A stretch of 31,813 nucleotides of DNA from DASSKW01 sp035690065 (GTDB taxonomy: Bacteria; Pseudomonadota; Gammaproteobacteria; Natronospirales; REEB76). Below, in pieces: positions 14,894-23,117 of this stretch; the first letter of the stretch is position 1; each line of letters begins with the position of its first letter. Under the pieces are notes generated by a model. It was not told where the DNA came from and made no database searches. It worked only from the letters and a program-made list of their open reading frames with translations. The position numbers and the translations under genes were made by a program. The stretch spans positions 1 through 31,813 of the forward strand of contig DASSKW010000037.1 of the NCBI GenBank assembly GCA_035690065.1, given 5' to 3'.

Positions 14894-14975
14894 GCTTGCT
14901 TCGTCGCCCCGCTCCTCGCAATGACGCTGTTTCCGTCAGGTCGTTGCGAAGCCGGTCGTCCGGCTGAGGCAATCC
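14894..14975. repeat. Degenerate GTCATTGCGAG repeat pair
   Basis: GCTTGCTTCGTCGCCCCGC...CTCGCAATGAC at 14894-14924 resembles the inverted form of the 9108-9181 repeat, and GTCGTTGCGAAGCC...GAGGCAATCC at 14940-14975 the forward form. It fills most of the thiG-trmB gap. Confidence 0.6.
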
Positions 14976-14997
14976 GGCAGCAGATATCGTCCTGGAA

Positions 14998-15681
14998 ATG
15001 ATTGAACCAGAATCTCACCGCATCCGCAGTTTCGTGCGTCGCGAAGGCCGCATCACGCCCGCGCAGGCTCGGGCCCTGGCTGAGTTGTTGCCACGCTACG
15101 GTTTGCAGGTTACCGGTGGTGTATTCGATTTCATCCGCATCTTCGGGCGCGATGCTGTGCGCACCCTGGAGATTGGCTGCGGCAACGGCGATACCTTGAG
15201 CGAACTCGCGAGCCTGCATCCGGACCAGGACTTCATCGGCATCGAAGTCCATCGCCCCGGTGTCGGCCGGCTGCTCAACACCCTGGCACGCGCAAACCTG
15301 GATAACGTGCGCGTGGTCTGTGCCGATGCAGTGGAGGTGCTCGACCGCTGCATACCGGATGCGAGTCTCGATGCAGTCCTGCTGTATTTTCCCGATCCCT
15401 GGCCCAAGAAACGCCATCACAAACGCCGCATCGTGCAGCCGGAATTCGTGGCCTGTGTGGCACAGAAATTGAAGCCCGGGGGGCGTTTTCAGCTCGCTAC
15501 CGACTGGGTGGAATACGCCGAACAGATGCTGGCGACGTTGATGGCCAGTCCCGGATTCCACAACACTGCCGCTGACGGCGGTTTCGTGCCCCGTCCCACG
15601 GAACGGCCACTGACCAGATTCGAGCGCCGCGGCCTGAATCGTGGTCATCCGGTGTATGATCTGGTGTGTACCCGCCGCTGA
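14998..15681 (+). CDS. trmB: tRNA (guanine-N7-)-methyltransferase TrmB
   Basis: TrmB methylates N7 of G46 in the tRNA variable loop using SAM. The 227-residue protein has an N-terminal RSFVRREGRITPAQ, a SAM-binding TLEIGCGNGDTLSELA (about 58-73), FIGIEVHRPGVG, and the family hallmark LLYFPDPWPKKRHHKRRIVQ; the C-terminus has TRFERRGLNRGHPVYDL. Length and motifs are normal. It stands alone between thiG and the lipid-transport operon. Confidence 0.96.
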   Translation: MIEPESHRIRSFVRREGRITPAQARALAELLPRYGLQVTGGVFDFIRIFGRDAVRTLEIGCGNGDTLSELASLHPDQDFIGIEVHRPGVGRLLNTLARANLDNVRVVCADAVEVLDRCIPDASLDAVLLYFPDPWPKKRHHKRRIVQPEFVACVAQKLKPGGRFQLATDWVEYAEQMLATLMASPGFHNTAADGGFVPRPTERPLTRFERRGLNRGHPVYDLVCTRR

Positions 15682-15696
15682 TTTATGGCTATTGCA

Positions 15697-15723
15697 GACA
15701 GCCTGACCTTCTTCTAGGCTGTC
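15697..15723 (+). terminator. Hairpin after trmB
   Basis: GACAGCCT and AGGCTGTC form a perfect 8-bp stem with an 11-base loop, 15 bases after trmB and 45 bases before mlaE. It is followed by ATTATATAC rather than a T-run, so it may be a terminator or an operator; the AT-rich stretch after it could also hold the mlaE promoter. Confidence 0.4.
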
Positions 15724-15768
15724 ATTATATACAACATAACTTTAAAACAGCGCGCGCCCGGCGTACTC

Positions 15769-16578
15769 ATGACGGACACTCATTCCAGTAGATTCTTCAA
15801 CACCCTCGGCTGGACCGGGCGCCGTACCCTGTCACTGGGCGCCTACCTGCTGGACCTGACCACATTCATCATCGACGCGCTACGCGATTGGTTCGGCAAT
15901 CGCCATCTCTTCAATCGGGCCACTCGTCAGTCCCTGGTTTCACAGATCATCTTCACCGGCGTGGATGCACTGCCGGTTATCACCCTGCTGGCACTCGCAG
16001 TTGGATTTTCGATCACGTCTCAATTGCTGACGCTGGCGAAGGCGCTGGGCAGCGAACGCGATGTGGGTTCGTTGCTGATCAGCATCGTGGGCGTGGAACT
16101 CTCTTCACTACTGACTGCGATCGTCCTGATCGGCCGCTCCGGATCTGCGATCGCAGTGGACACGGGATACATGAAACTGCATGGCGAAGTAGAAGGACTG
16201 GAACTGCTGGGCATCAATGTCCGGGAATTCTTCGTTACGCCACGCATCGTCGGCGCAGGAATCGCACAAGTCACACTGGCAGTATATTTCGGCGCCATCG
16301 CGCTGTTCGGTGGCGTGTACCTGAATGGCCTGATCTTCAATCAGGTGGGAACCCACGAGTTGAAGCATCTGGCCGAAGCCTTGCAGCCCGCGCAAGTGGC
16401 GATCTTCATATTCAAGAACCTGTTGTTCGGCATGATCATCGCCGGTACCGCCTGTTTTCACGGATTGCGGGTGCGCAACTCCTCGACCGAATTACCGCAA
16501 CATACCCAACGCGCTATCGTCACCAGCCTGGTGCTGGTGTTCATGGTAGATGGATTGCTGGCGGTGATGTCGCGATGA
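15769..16578 (+). CDS. mlaE: MlaE-type ABC transporter permease
   Basis: MlaE/YrbE-family permeases form the inner-membrane channel of phospholipid transporters between inner and outer membranes. The 269-residue protein has about five to six hydrophobic segments and the family motifs FTGVDALPVITLLALAVG, IGRSGSAIAVDTGYMKLHGE and LELLGINVREFFVTPRI. Its stop codon overlaps the start of the ATPase gene by 4 bases (ATGA). The operon order is permease, ATPase, MCE protein, lipoprotein. The N-terminal 20 residues are less conserved. I use mlaE because of the family; whether it is the orthologous Mla system or another MCE system is not decided. Confidence 0.88.
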   Translation: MTDTHSSRFFNTLGWTGRRTLSLGAYLLDLTTFIIDALRDWFGNRHLFNRATRQSLVSQIIFTGVDALPVITLLALAVGFSITSQLLTLAKALGSERDVGSLLISIVGVELSSLLTAIVLIGRSGSAIAVDTGYMKLHGEVEGLELLGINVREFFVTPRIVGAGIAQVTLAVYFGAIALFGGVYLNGLIFNQVGTHELKHLAEALQPAQVAIFIFKNLLFGMIIAGTACFHGLRVRNSSTELPQHTQRAIVTSLVLVFMVDGLLAVMSR

Positions 16579-17309
16579 CCACCCTGCTCCACGCTGAAGC
16601 ATTGCGCCCGTACCGTGAAGACGGCTCGGTGTTCGAGCACGGGCTGTCGCTGGACACCGAATCCGGTCGCATCATCTGCCTGGTCGGTCCGAATGGCAGC
16701 GGCAAGACCGCTTATCTGCGGGCACTGGCAGGCGTGGACCCGGCGCTCGGCGGGCTACGGATCCTGGAACAGGATGTCTCGGGTCTGGATACCGCGGGCT
16801 GGCGCAAGCTGCGTTGCCGGGTTGCCTTCATCGGTGAAGGTGCACCGATATTATCGGTGGTGGATGGCCTCAGCAACGTGGCGCTGCCCGCGCTCTACCA
16901 TCGTCTGGGTACTCGCGATGCCATCCAGGCACAGGCGGCGGAATTGCTGAACTTCCTGGATTACCCGGGGCAGCGGGATGTATTGCCGGCTTACCTCAAC
17001 CAGCACCAGCGTCTGTTGCTGGCGATCGCACGCTGCCTGATGCTGTCACCCGAACTGCTGTTCCTCGACGAGCCATTCCATATGACCGATGAGGAATGTC
17101 GCAAACGGGAAGCGGATATCTACCTGAAACTCGCACACGAACGCGGTCTGGCGATCCTGGTGAGCACGCATAATCTCGGTTTCGTGAAACGCCATGCACA
17201 GGAGATCGTATTCATCCACCCGCACGGCGTGCAGCGTTTCCCGGACTGGGCCACATTTGCGACTGACCCGTTGCCGTCCTTGCAACAATTCCTGCACGCT
17301 GCAGCCTGA
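16575..17309 (+). CDS. MlaF-like ABC ATPase with degenerate motifs
   Basis: The ATPase subunit of the MCE lipid transporter, 244 residues from ATG 16575. Walker A is intact (GPNGSGKT, 38-45), as are Walker B (LLFLDEP, Asp165/Glu166) and the H-loop His199 (STHN). Two ATPase elements look abnormal: the Q-loop region reads FIGEGAPIL with no Gln, and the LSGGQ signature before the ARC helix reads LNQHQRLLLAIAR. The first gap between the two strands and the overall length are typical of the family. Coupling to the permease is by a 4-base overlap. The protein is probably still an ATP-binding partner, but its turnover may be altered. Confidence 0.82.
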   Translation: MTTLLHAEALRPYREDGSVFEHGLSLDTESGRIICLVGPNGSGKTAYLRALAGVDPALGGLRILEQDVSGLDTAGWRKLRCRVAFIGEGAPILSVVDGLSNVALPALYHRLGTRDAIQAQAAELLNFLDYPGQRDVLPAYLNQHQRLLLAIARCLMLSPELLFLDEPFHMTDEECRKREADIYLKLAHERGLAILVSTHNLGFVKRHAQEIVFIHPHGVQRFPDWATFATDPLPSLQQFLHAAA

Positions 17310-17318
17310 GTAAATCCT

Positions 17319-18287
17319 ATGTCGGACGAAAACCGTAAACCTCGCGCCCACTACATACATCGCCTGTCATATACGACACGGGAACGACTGGTCGGCGCAT
17401 TCGTGCTGGCCGCCATCGCCCTGCTGTTCCTGGTGCTGGTATTCAACAAACAGACCATGCGTTATTTCCAGAAAAAATTCGTGCTGCATGCCTACATCCA
17501 CAATGCTCAGGGCATCAGTACCGACACGCACGTGATCGTATCGGGTCTGGATGTGGGTAATGTCAGCAAGCTGGGGATAACGCCGGACAACCGTATTGCA
17601 ATCACCATGCAGGTACTCGAGAAATTCCACAAGTTGATCCGCACCGATTCCAAAGCCGGCCTCAGCAAACTCTCGGTGCTGGGTAATACCGCTATCGAGA
17701 TTACCGCTGGCTCTTCCAATGAACCCCCGATCGCAGACGATGCCACGATCCAGCTCGAAGAACCGCTGTCGGTCGATCAGATCCTGGCCCAGGTCGTCCC
17801 GGTGCTCGATAACGTGAAAGCGACGCTGGCACAGCTGAACCAGATCAGCACCCAGATCGATCCGAAGCAGGTGGGACAGATCGTGCAGAACCTGGCCGCA
17901 GTCAGCGCCAACCTGAAGTCAGTGAGCGGCCAGATGGCATCGGGTAGCGGCACCATCGGCAAACTGCTCTACGATCCGAAGACGGAAACCAATCTCACCG
18001 GTGCGATCCAGTCGCTGAACGTCTCACTCAAGAACCTGGAACCACTGGTGCAGAACGCCAACACCGCATCTGCACAGTTTCCGCAACTGGTCCATCAGTT
18101 CAACACCACTCTGAGCGGCGTGAACGGGCAGATGCAGTCTCTGCCGGCGATGGTACTGCAGACCCAGCAGGTACTCGACGATACCGACCGGACCTTGCGG
18201 GCGCTGCAGAATACCTGGCCGATCTCGTCCTCGGTGAACAAACCGCCGACGCAGCAAGTCGTCGCGCCGAGGCCGCCCAATGAATAA
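17319..18287 (+). CDS. mlaD: MlaD-family MCE substrate-binding protein
   Basis: A 322-residue protein with one N-terminal transmembrane segment (about 24-42), then an MCE domain (about 53-130), where ISTDTHVIVSGLDVGNVSKL matches the MCE core. A long helical region follows (150-290, with LAQLNQISTQID and SLNVSLKNLEPLV), and the C-terminus is Pro-rich. MCE proteins form hexameric rings that carry lipids across the periplasm. It lies 9 bases after the ATPase, and its end overlaps the lipoprotein gene by 8 bases. It is longer than E. coli MlaD (about 180 residues) because of the helical tail, as in many other MCE proteins. Confidence 0.88.
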   Translation: MSDENRKPRAHYIHRLSYTTRERLVGAFVLAAIALLFLVLVFNKQTMRYFQKKFVLHAYIHNAQGISTDTHVIVSGLDVGNVSKLGITPDNRIAITMQVLEKFHKLIRTDSKAGLSKLSVLGNTAIEITAGSSNEPPIADDATIQLEEPLSVDQILAQVVPVLDNVKATLAQLNQISTQIDPKQVGQIVQNLAAVSANLKSVSGQMASGSGTIGKLLYDPKTETNLTGAIQSLNVSLKNLEPLVQNANTASAQFPQLVHQFNTTLSGVNGQMQSLPAMVLQTQQVLDDTDRTLRALQNTWPISSSVNKPPTQQVVAPRPPNE

Positions 18288-19221
18288 GATACTGCGGGTC
18301 GCCTCTATTTTATCAATGCTGGCTGCGTTGTCTGCCTGTGGCAGCAAGCCTCCTATCCAACCGGCCGTGATCAGCAACAGCCGCGACGCCATGTCGCTCG
18401 GCATGCGGGCTTATGCCGACAACCGTTACCTCGAAGCACGTGGTTATTTTGAACGCGCGTTGGTGCAATACCGCAGCGTGGATGATCTTGATGGACAACT
18501 CGACGTGCTGGTGGATCTCGCCGACAGCGCGCTGGGACAGGGCGAGTACACCGCAGCACGCGCTTATCTTGCGGATGCAAACAACATCCTCGCCAGGGGA
18601 AAATCCGCTGCGATTGCCCCGCATGTCGCTTTATTGAATAGCTATGCCGACATGCAGGCCGGTGATAATGCACAAGCCGCTGCCCGTCTCGACAAACTGC
18701 TCGCAGAGCCCGGTATATCCGCGGATATTCAGCAAGCCGCGCTGTTCGCCCGCACCCAGATCGCTTTCGACCTGAATGCTGCGGATACCGATCAATGGCT
18801 CGACAAGCTCAGCACCGCGCTCGGCAAGAATCCGGATGCCATCAGCAGCGCGCGCTATCAACGTCTGCAGGCGTTGGCGGCACTTAAACACGGCGACATG
18901 CAACAAGCCACAACGCTGTACCAAAGCGCACTGGACAATTATCGCAGCGATTATTACCGCCCCGGCATCGCCGCGACACTCGAAGAATGGGCGGATTTAT
19001 CCATCGCTCAGAACGACTGGACCGATGCGCACGACCGTCTGTATCGTGCCCTGCAGATCCGCTTGTGGATGTATGACCGGACCCATTCGGTGAAGGATCT
19101 TGAAAAGTTATCGGAAGTAGATACGAAATCAGGCGACGCGGCAGCCGCCAAACAGGATGCACAGCTTGCCGATTATCTGAAGAATGGCGGTAATCCAGGG
19201 CAGTTGCCGGCGCCACCATAA
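18280..19221 (+). CDS. TPR-like lipoprotein of the MCE operon
   Basis: A 313-residue lipoprotein: signal peptide MNKILRVASILSMLAALSAC with lipobox LSAC and Cys20. The mature part is mostly helical, with TPR-like repeats such as MRAYADNRYLEARGYFERAL, LADSALGQGEYTAARAYL and LAALKHGDMQQATTLYQSAL. It ends with a Gly/Pro-rich tail. It overlaps mlaD by 8 bases, so it is probably part of the same system, perhaps as an outer-membrane or periplasmic component. It is not similar to the usual PqiC/ABC-type lipoprotein by eye, which is worth noting. No other function is suggested. Confidence 0.75.
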   Translation: MNKILRVASILSMLAALSACGSKPPIQPAVISNSRDAMSLGMRAYADNRYLEARGYFERALVQYRSVDDLDGQLDVLVDLADSALGQGEYTAARAYLADANNILARGKSAAIAPHVALLNSYADMQAGDNAQAAARLDKLLAEPGISADIQQAALFARTQIAFDLNAADTDQWLDKLSTALGKNPDAISSARYQRLQALAALKHGDMQQATTLYQSALDNYRSDYYRPGIAATLEEWADLSIAQNDWTDAHDRLYRALQIRLWMYDRTHSVKDLEKLSEVDTKSGDAAAAKQDAQLADYLKNGGNPGQLPAPP

Positions 19222-19230
19222 ACGTAATCC

Positions 19231-19336
19231 GTCATTCCTGCGAACGCCTACAGGGACATAGACGGTAGAACGACGCAGGATGCCAAAGTCGAAGCAGGAA
19301 TCCAGGTCTTGATTAGGTACGGCCTTCGACCGCCTC
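19231..19336 (+). repeat. GTCATTCC...GGAATCCAGG repeat, copy 2
   Basis: A longer version of 6204-6263, with about 45 extra bases between GTCATTCCTGCG and GCAGGAATCCAGG. It precedes arm C just as the first copy precedes arm A. There is no supported gene from 19222 to 20182. Confidence 0.65.
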
Positions 19337-19368
19337 CAATACAAACCGGTTCCCGGACCGGTAGCCGG

Positions 19369-19714
19369 GTCCATTTCTTTGAGCGCAAAGAAATGGACGA
19401 AAGAAACGCTCCCCGGTGAGTCCGCGTTTGCCTGAAATCGAATCAGGAACATTCGATTTCAGACACGTGCCCTCGCTGCTCACGTCCTCGGGGCAGCTCT
19501 CACGGGGCCTCCTGCCCCGGTCGGGCTGGCTCGCCATCCTTGGCTTCGCCCGCGCACTGCGTGCGCGGCTATTCCCTGCGGGCGCTGCGCGGCTCGGCGG
19601 ACTCGACGGGGATTTCAAGAGCGCCGCCAAATATTGGTGGTTTCACCAAATGCTTCACGCTGCACTGGTCAGTGTTCTATTACGGTTTTGCCAGCCCTGC
19701 CATCGCATAGGCAG
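19369..19714 (+). repeat. Long structured repeat, arm C
   Basis: Shares order and parts of its sequence with arms A and B. A 13-bp perfect hairpin GTCCATTTCTTTG/CAAAGAAATGGAC (19369-19398) replaces the 12-bp stem of A, and CTGAAATCGAAT/ATTCGATTTCAG (19432-19462) replaces the 14-bp stem of B; both stems change on both sides. ACGGGGATTTCAAGAGCGCC and CACGCTGCACTGGTCAG near 19656 match the right end of A. The flanking GTTCCCGGACCGGT stretch has no match in A or B. Confidence 0.8.
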
Positions 19715-19732
19715 ATATAAATAATCCAGGAC

Positions 19733-19912
19733 CCGTAGGGCGGAACAGCGAAGCGGTCGCTTTCGACATCTGGCCGCCATGGATGGCGGAAATGCAGATA
19801 TTGCAGGAGTAAATATCTGCCTGTCTTCCGCGACACTTGTGCGTCCCTGCACATCGTATTCCGCCGAATGTCAAAGAAAGAATGGCGGGTTACGCTTCGC
19901 TAACCCGCCCCA
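19733..19912 (-). repeat. Enlarged GTAGGGCGG module between C and D
   Basis: The inverted and expanded counterpart of 6813-6890: its minus strand begins GTGGGGCGGGTTAGCG with hairpin TAACCCGCC, then ATTCTTTCTTTGACATTCGG, and ends CTTCGCTGTTCCGCCCTAC. About 100 bases are inserted in the middle, including a perfect GCAGATATT/AATATCTGC hairpin at 19794-19820. Confidence 0.75.
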
Positions 19913-19954
19913 CATTCTGTGACCTTTGACGTAGTCACTGTATTTAAGAAACGA

Positions 19955-20165
19955 ACCTGCCTGTTTGACAGGTGAGGCTGAAGAGACCTTGATAGCACGC
20001 TGACCAGTGCAGCGTGAAGCATTTTGGAAATCAGCAAAGCACGCCGGCGCTCTTGGAACCCCGTCGATGTACAAGTGTCGCGCGACCCTCTGAAGTCCCT
20101 GACGAGGGAGGAGGCAGGATGCCGGGAGCGACGGAACCGGCATCAATTCACGCGGCGAAGCCGCA
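19955..20165 (-). repeat. Long structured repeat, arm D (shortened)
   Basis: On the minus strand it has GCGGCTTCGCCGCGTGAATT, then ACGGGGTTCCAAGAGCGCC, the perfect CACGCTG/CAGCGTG hairpin (plus strand 19996-20016) and a CCTGTCAAACAGG inverted repeat at the inner end. The hairpin-rich middle of the other arms is missing. It stops 18 bases before the end of the YHYH gene. Confidence 0.75.
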
Positions 20166-20182
20166 CAAATCCGATAATTCCA

Positions 20183-21778
20183 TCACTGGATATGCTTCGG
20201 CGTGCCGCGATAGCATCCCACCACGTACGGAAACGCGTGTGTCGCGTGATAGTGATACATCACTACCGTCTTGCCATTGAAGGTGATGGCATGGGTATGC
20301 CCGTGACAGATATCCAGATCGGCATCACTCAAGGGCACACCATCCTGTCCCAGATTGCCATAGATGGGGAATCCATCCGCTGCGTAACCGACCACCGGTG
20401 AATGTTGCCCCGCCACATCCTGTGCGCTGGCCGGCAAGCACGACTGATCAGTCAAATTGTGATAGTGATAAGCGCCACTGGAATTCGGATGTCCGTGACA
20501 ATCATCCTGCCCTTCCCAGGCAACGGCATCGCGATCACCCGCATCAACGGCATTGAAGAGTCGCGCGCCGGTGACCAGAAATCCGATAGTGCCTTGAGTG
20601 CAGCTCGGCGTACTCGCCACGCTCGGATTGGCGGGCAACGACCAACTGATAGTGTCCGAACTCGAAATACTGTTCGGATTACCGTCATATGCATGCACAG
20701 GATCGGACGTCGCGATCGGGAAAGTGCCGACCGGATGTGACGGGATATCGTTGCCGCTCACATTCAGGGTGTTACCGGATACCGAATAACTGAAAGTGGA
20801 CGACATGGTGTTGCTGCCCTGCACCGCCAGCTTCTTGGTCTCATCCCAGGTCGTACCGTCGCTATTGAACCAGGGGCCCTTGGCACTTGCACCACCGCCA
20901 CTGGTAACGGAACAGACGTAGAGATAGCCGACCTTGGTTGGCACGCTGGTGGTGGAAAGCGTGTCGCCCAAAGGCAGATGAGTCAGATCCTCGGGGGCGA
21001 GACTGGTGGGCGTGTCGGACATGGCATTGGAGGCTGTGCCCGTGCCCACGCTGTTGACGGCCGCGACCGTGCAGGAACGCGTCACACCGCCGTTCATGCC
21101 GGTGACAGTGATGGGACTCGCAGTGCCGGACGCACTGAAATCGGTATTGCCCGCGGCGGTGCAGGTCGCTGTGTAACCGGTGATGCTGACGCCGCCATCG
21201 GAGCTGGGTGCGCTGAACACGAGTTCAATGCTGCCGCTACCGGCGGTGACGCTGGTCAGGGTGGGCGCCCCGGGCGCCGTGTTGCCACTTCCGCCGCCAC
21301 CGCCACTACCGGCATTGACAGTCACGCTCTCGGTGGCCGTATTCGACACATTGCTGGCGCTGTCCGTCGCCTTGAACGTGAATGAATCGCTGCCCGTGAA
21401 ACCGCTGGTGGGGGTGTAGGTAAATGCCCCGCTCGCGGCGTTGGTAAGGTTGGCTGTGCCGTGAGCGGGATTGCTTACGATGCTGATAGTCAGCGTATCG
21501 CCGTCGGTGTCGGATGCGGAAAGCGTGCCGGATATGGCGGTATTTTCCGTGGTCGTCACCGCGCCATTGCTGGCGATGGGTATCGCGTTGCTGCCCCCGC
21601 TTCCTGACCCACTGTTACCTGACCCCCCGCTGCCTGATCCGCTGCTACCAGACCCATTGCTGCTGCCGGAACCGCTGCTGCTGGAAGTACTGCTGCTCCC
21701 GCCTCCACCACAGGCTGCCAATGCCAGAAGCAGAATCAGGGATAAACCAAAGCACACGACACGCTTGCCGACATACAT
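20183..21778 (-). CDS. YHYH-domain lipoprotein with Ig-like and Fn3-like domains
   Basis: A 531-residue lipoprotein from ATG 21778. Its signal peptide has lipobox LAAC with Cys23, followed by a Ser/Gly linker (24-63). A cadherin/VCBS-like domain (about 66-155, ASDTDGDTLTISIVSNPAHG), a fibronectin-III-like domain (about 165-262) and a C-terminal YHYH region (about 290-531) follow. The YHYH motif is visible twice (GAYHYHNLT and VVMYHYHATHAF), with GYAADGFPIYG between. The function of YHYH proteins is unclear; His-rich repeats suggest metal binding, which is inference. It is probably on the cell surface. The next gene on the same strand is marC, 122 bases upstream. Confidence 0.85.
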   Translation of the reverse strand: MYVGKRVVCFGLSLILLLALAACGGGGSSSTSSSSGSGSSNGSGSSGSGSGGSGNSGSGSGGSNAIPIASNGAVTTTENTAISGTLSASDTDGDTLTISIVSNPAHGTANLTNAASGAFTYTPTSGFTGSDSFTFKATDSASNVSNTATESVTVNAGSGGGGGSGNTAPGAPTLTSVTAGSGSIELVFSAPSSDGGVSITGYTATCTAAGNTDFSASGTASPITVTGMNGGVTRSCTVAAVNSVGTGTASNAMSDTPTSLAPEDLTHLPLGDTLSTTSVPTKVGYLYVCSVTSGGGASAKGPWFNSDGTTWDETKKLAVQGSNTMSSTFSYSVSGNTLNVSGNDIPSHPVGTFPIATSDPVHAYDGNPNSISSSDTISWSLPANPSVASTPSCTQGTIGFLVTGARLFNAVDAGDRDAVAWEGQDDCHGHPNSSGAYHYHNLTDQSCLPASAQDVAGQHSPVVGYAADGFPIYGNLGQDGVPLSDADLDICHGHTHAITFNGKTVVMYHYHATHAFPYVVGCYRGTPKHIQ

Positions 21779-21900
21779 GGCGATCACCCTTTGATTACTA
21801 TGTGGCGGAAATAATACCGCGTGGCCAAGGCGCAACCAAGGGGATTTGAATGGCCCAAAGCGTGAGCCGTGATGCGGGTTGCCTACAATGGCAACAAGCC

Positions 21901-22530
21901 CTAACTGAAGAAACCGACCTTGATGCCATCTACTACAAACTGCACCGCCAACGCCGCCAGGATCACGCCGAATAACCGATCCATCACATTGGCGCCGGTC
22001 TCACCCAGCAGTTTCATCAAGCGTCCCGCCCCCAGCAGGCACAGCAAGGTGATGGCCAATACCAGCAGCAACACCAGGATCATGCTCACGAAATACCAGA
22101 TATTGCCGCGCGCTTCGCCGACCATCAGCAGGATAGTGGTGAGCGCGCCGGGCCCGGCGATGAGCGGGAACGCGAGCGGGAACACCGAGATGTCCTCCTT
22201 GTAGCGCGCTTCCTGTTGCTCCGGTTCGGTGGTGGAACGCACGCCGGACTGGCGTGCGAATACCATGTCGAGTGCGATCAGGAACAGCAGGATGCCACCT
22301 GCGATCTTGAACGCGGGAATACTTATACCGAGGGTATGCAGCAACCAATCGCCGATGAAAGCGAATACCAGCAATATCCCGGCAGCGAGTAATACCCCCC
22401 TGAATGCCATACGCCGCCGGTGCAAGTCGCCACCGCCGCGGGTCAGGGTGCCGAACATGGGGGTGACACCGATCGGGTCCATCACCACGAACAACACGAT
22501 GAACATGTTGACGAACTTTTCCAATGTCAT
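21901..22530 (-). CDS. marC: MarC-family integral membrane protein
   Basis: A 209-residue protein from ATG 22530 (a GTG at 22542 is also possible). It has six hydrophobic segments and the MarC/UPF0056 motifs: FVNMFIVLFVVMDPIGVTPMF at the N-terminus, IPAFKIAGGILLFLIALDM and PLAFPLIAGPGALTTILL in the middle, and a final VILAALAVQFVVDGIKVGFF. MarC proteins are inner-membrane proteins of uncertain function; their old link to multiple antibiotic resistance is not supported. It stands alone before the YHYH gene. The gap to the next gene (22531-22777) holds nothing I can identify. Confidence 0.9.
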   Translation of the reverse strand: MTLEKFVNMFIVLFVVMDPIGVTPMFGTLTRGGGDLHRRRMAFRGVLLAAGILLVFAFIGDWLLHTLGISIPAFKIAGGILLFLIALDMVFARQSGVRSTTEPEQQEARYKEDISVFPLAFPLIAGPGALTTILLMVGEARGNIWYFVSMILVLLLVLAITLLCLLGAGRLMKLLGETGANVMDRLFGVILAALAVQFVVDGIKVGFFS

Positions 22531-22777
22531 TTGTGGCAGCACCCCGAAATGTCAGAAATTACACGCATCTACACCACCCTTCTGGACTCATTCTCGATGA
22601 CTCGCAGGGCCCGCTTGCGGAACCTGAAATCTCGGCCTATAACTAATACTGCCGCTTGCACATCACGGCCTGAGACGTCGCTCGAACTGATCCCGCGTCG
22701 TAACAACAACATCGCCGTGTACCCTGCAGGCTTGCTTGTCAGGCATGGTAACAATGTTTTGGCCCGGGGGCCTCAGC

Positions 22778-23086
22778 ATGGATAATGTAACCGAACGGGA
22801 ACCACTCATACCCATGGTCGGGGAATGGTATGCCGATCCGCAGGGCATCACTTTCGAGGTGGTGGCCGTGGATGAGGCCGACGGCACCATCGAAGTCCAG
22901 TATTTCGATGCCACGGTCACCGAATACGACGCCGAAGCCTGGGCGGAGATGATCCTGCGCCAGATCGATCCACCGGAGGACTGGTCAGGTTCCATGGACA
23001 TGGAGCGCGAAGATTACGGCGTGGAACTGGACGAGGAATCACACCCTGGGATGTGGGCGCATCCGCTGGACAATTTCGATCTTTAA
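22778..23086 (+). CDS. DUF6763-like protein
   Basis: From ATG 22778 it has 102 residues, soluble and strongly acidic (EWYADPQGITFEVVAVDEAD, WAEMILRQIDPPEDW, a final MWAHPLDNFDL). I recognise it as resembling the DUF6763 family of small acidic gammaproteobacterial proteins of unknown function. The start at 22778 removes an upstream extension to 22736. The stop lies 32 bases from the convergent end of the PLP gene, with a weak AATTGC/GCAATT hairpin at 23087-23103 between them. Confidence 0.7.
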   Translation: MDNVTEREPLIPMVGEWYADPQGITFEVVAVDEADGTIEVQYFDATVTEYDAEAWAEMILRQIDPPEDWSGSMDMEREDYGVELDEESHPGMWAHPLDNFDL

Positions 23087-23117
23087 AATTGCAAGCAGCA
23101 ATTCACACGCTAACCAC

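Noticed and set aside
19221..20183. CRISPR array or integron attC sites in the repeat-rich stretches
   Set aside because: Repeats are not regularly spaced with unique spacers, and no integrase or R-box pattern was seen.
20402..20740. Plus-strand frames across the YHYH gene
   Set aside because: They are antisense shadows; the minus-strand frame has a lipobox and recognised domains.
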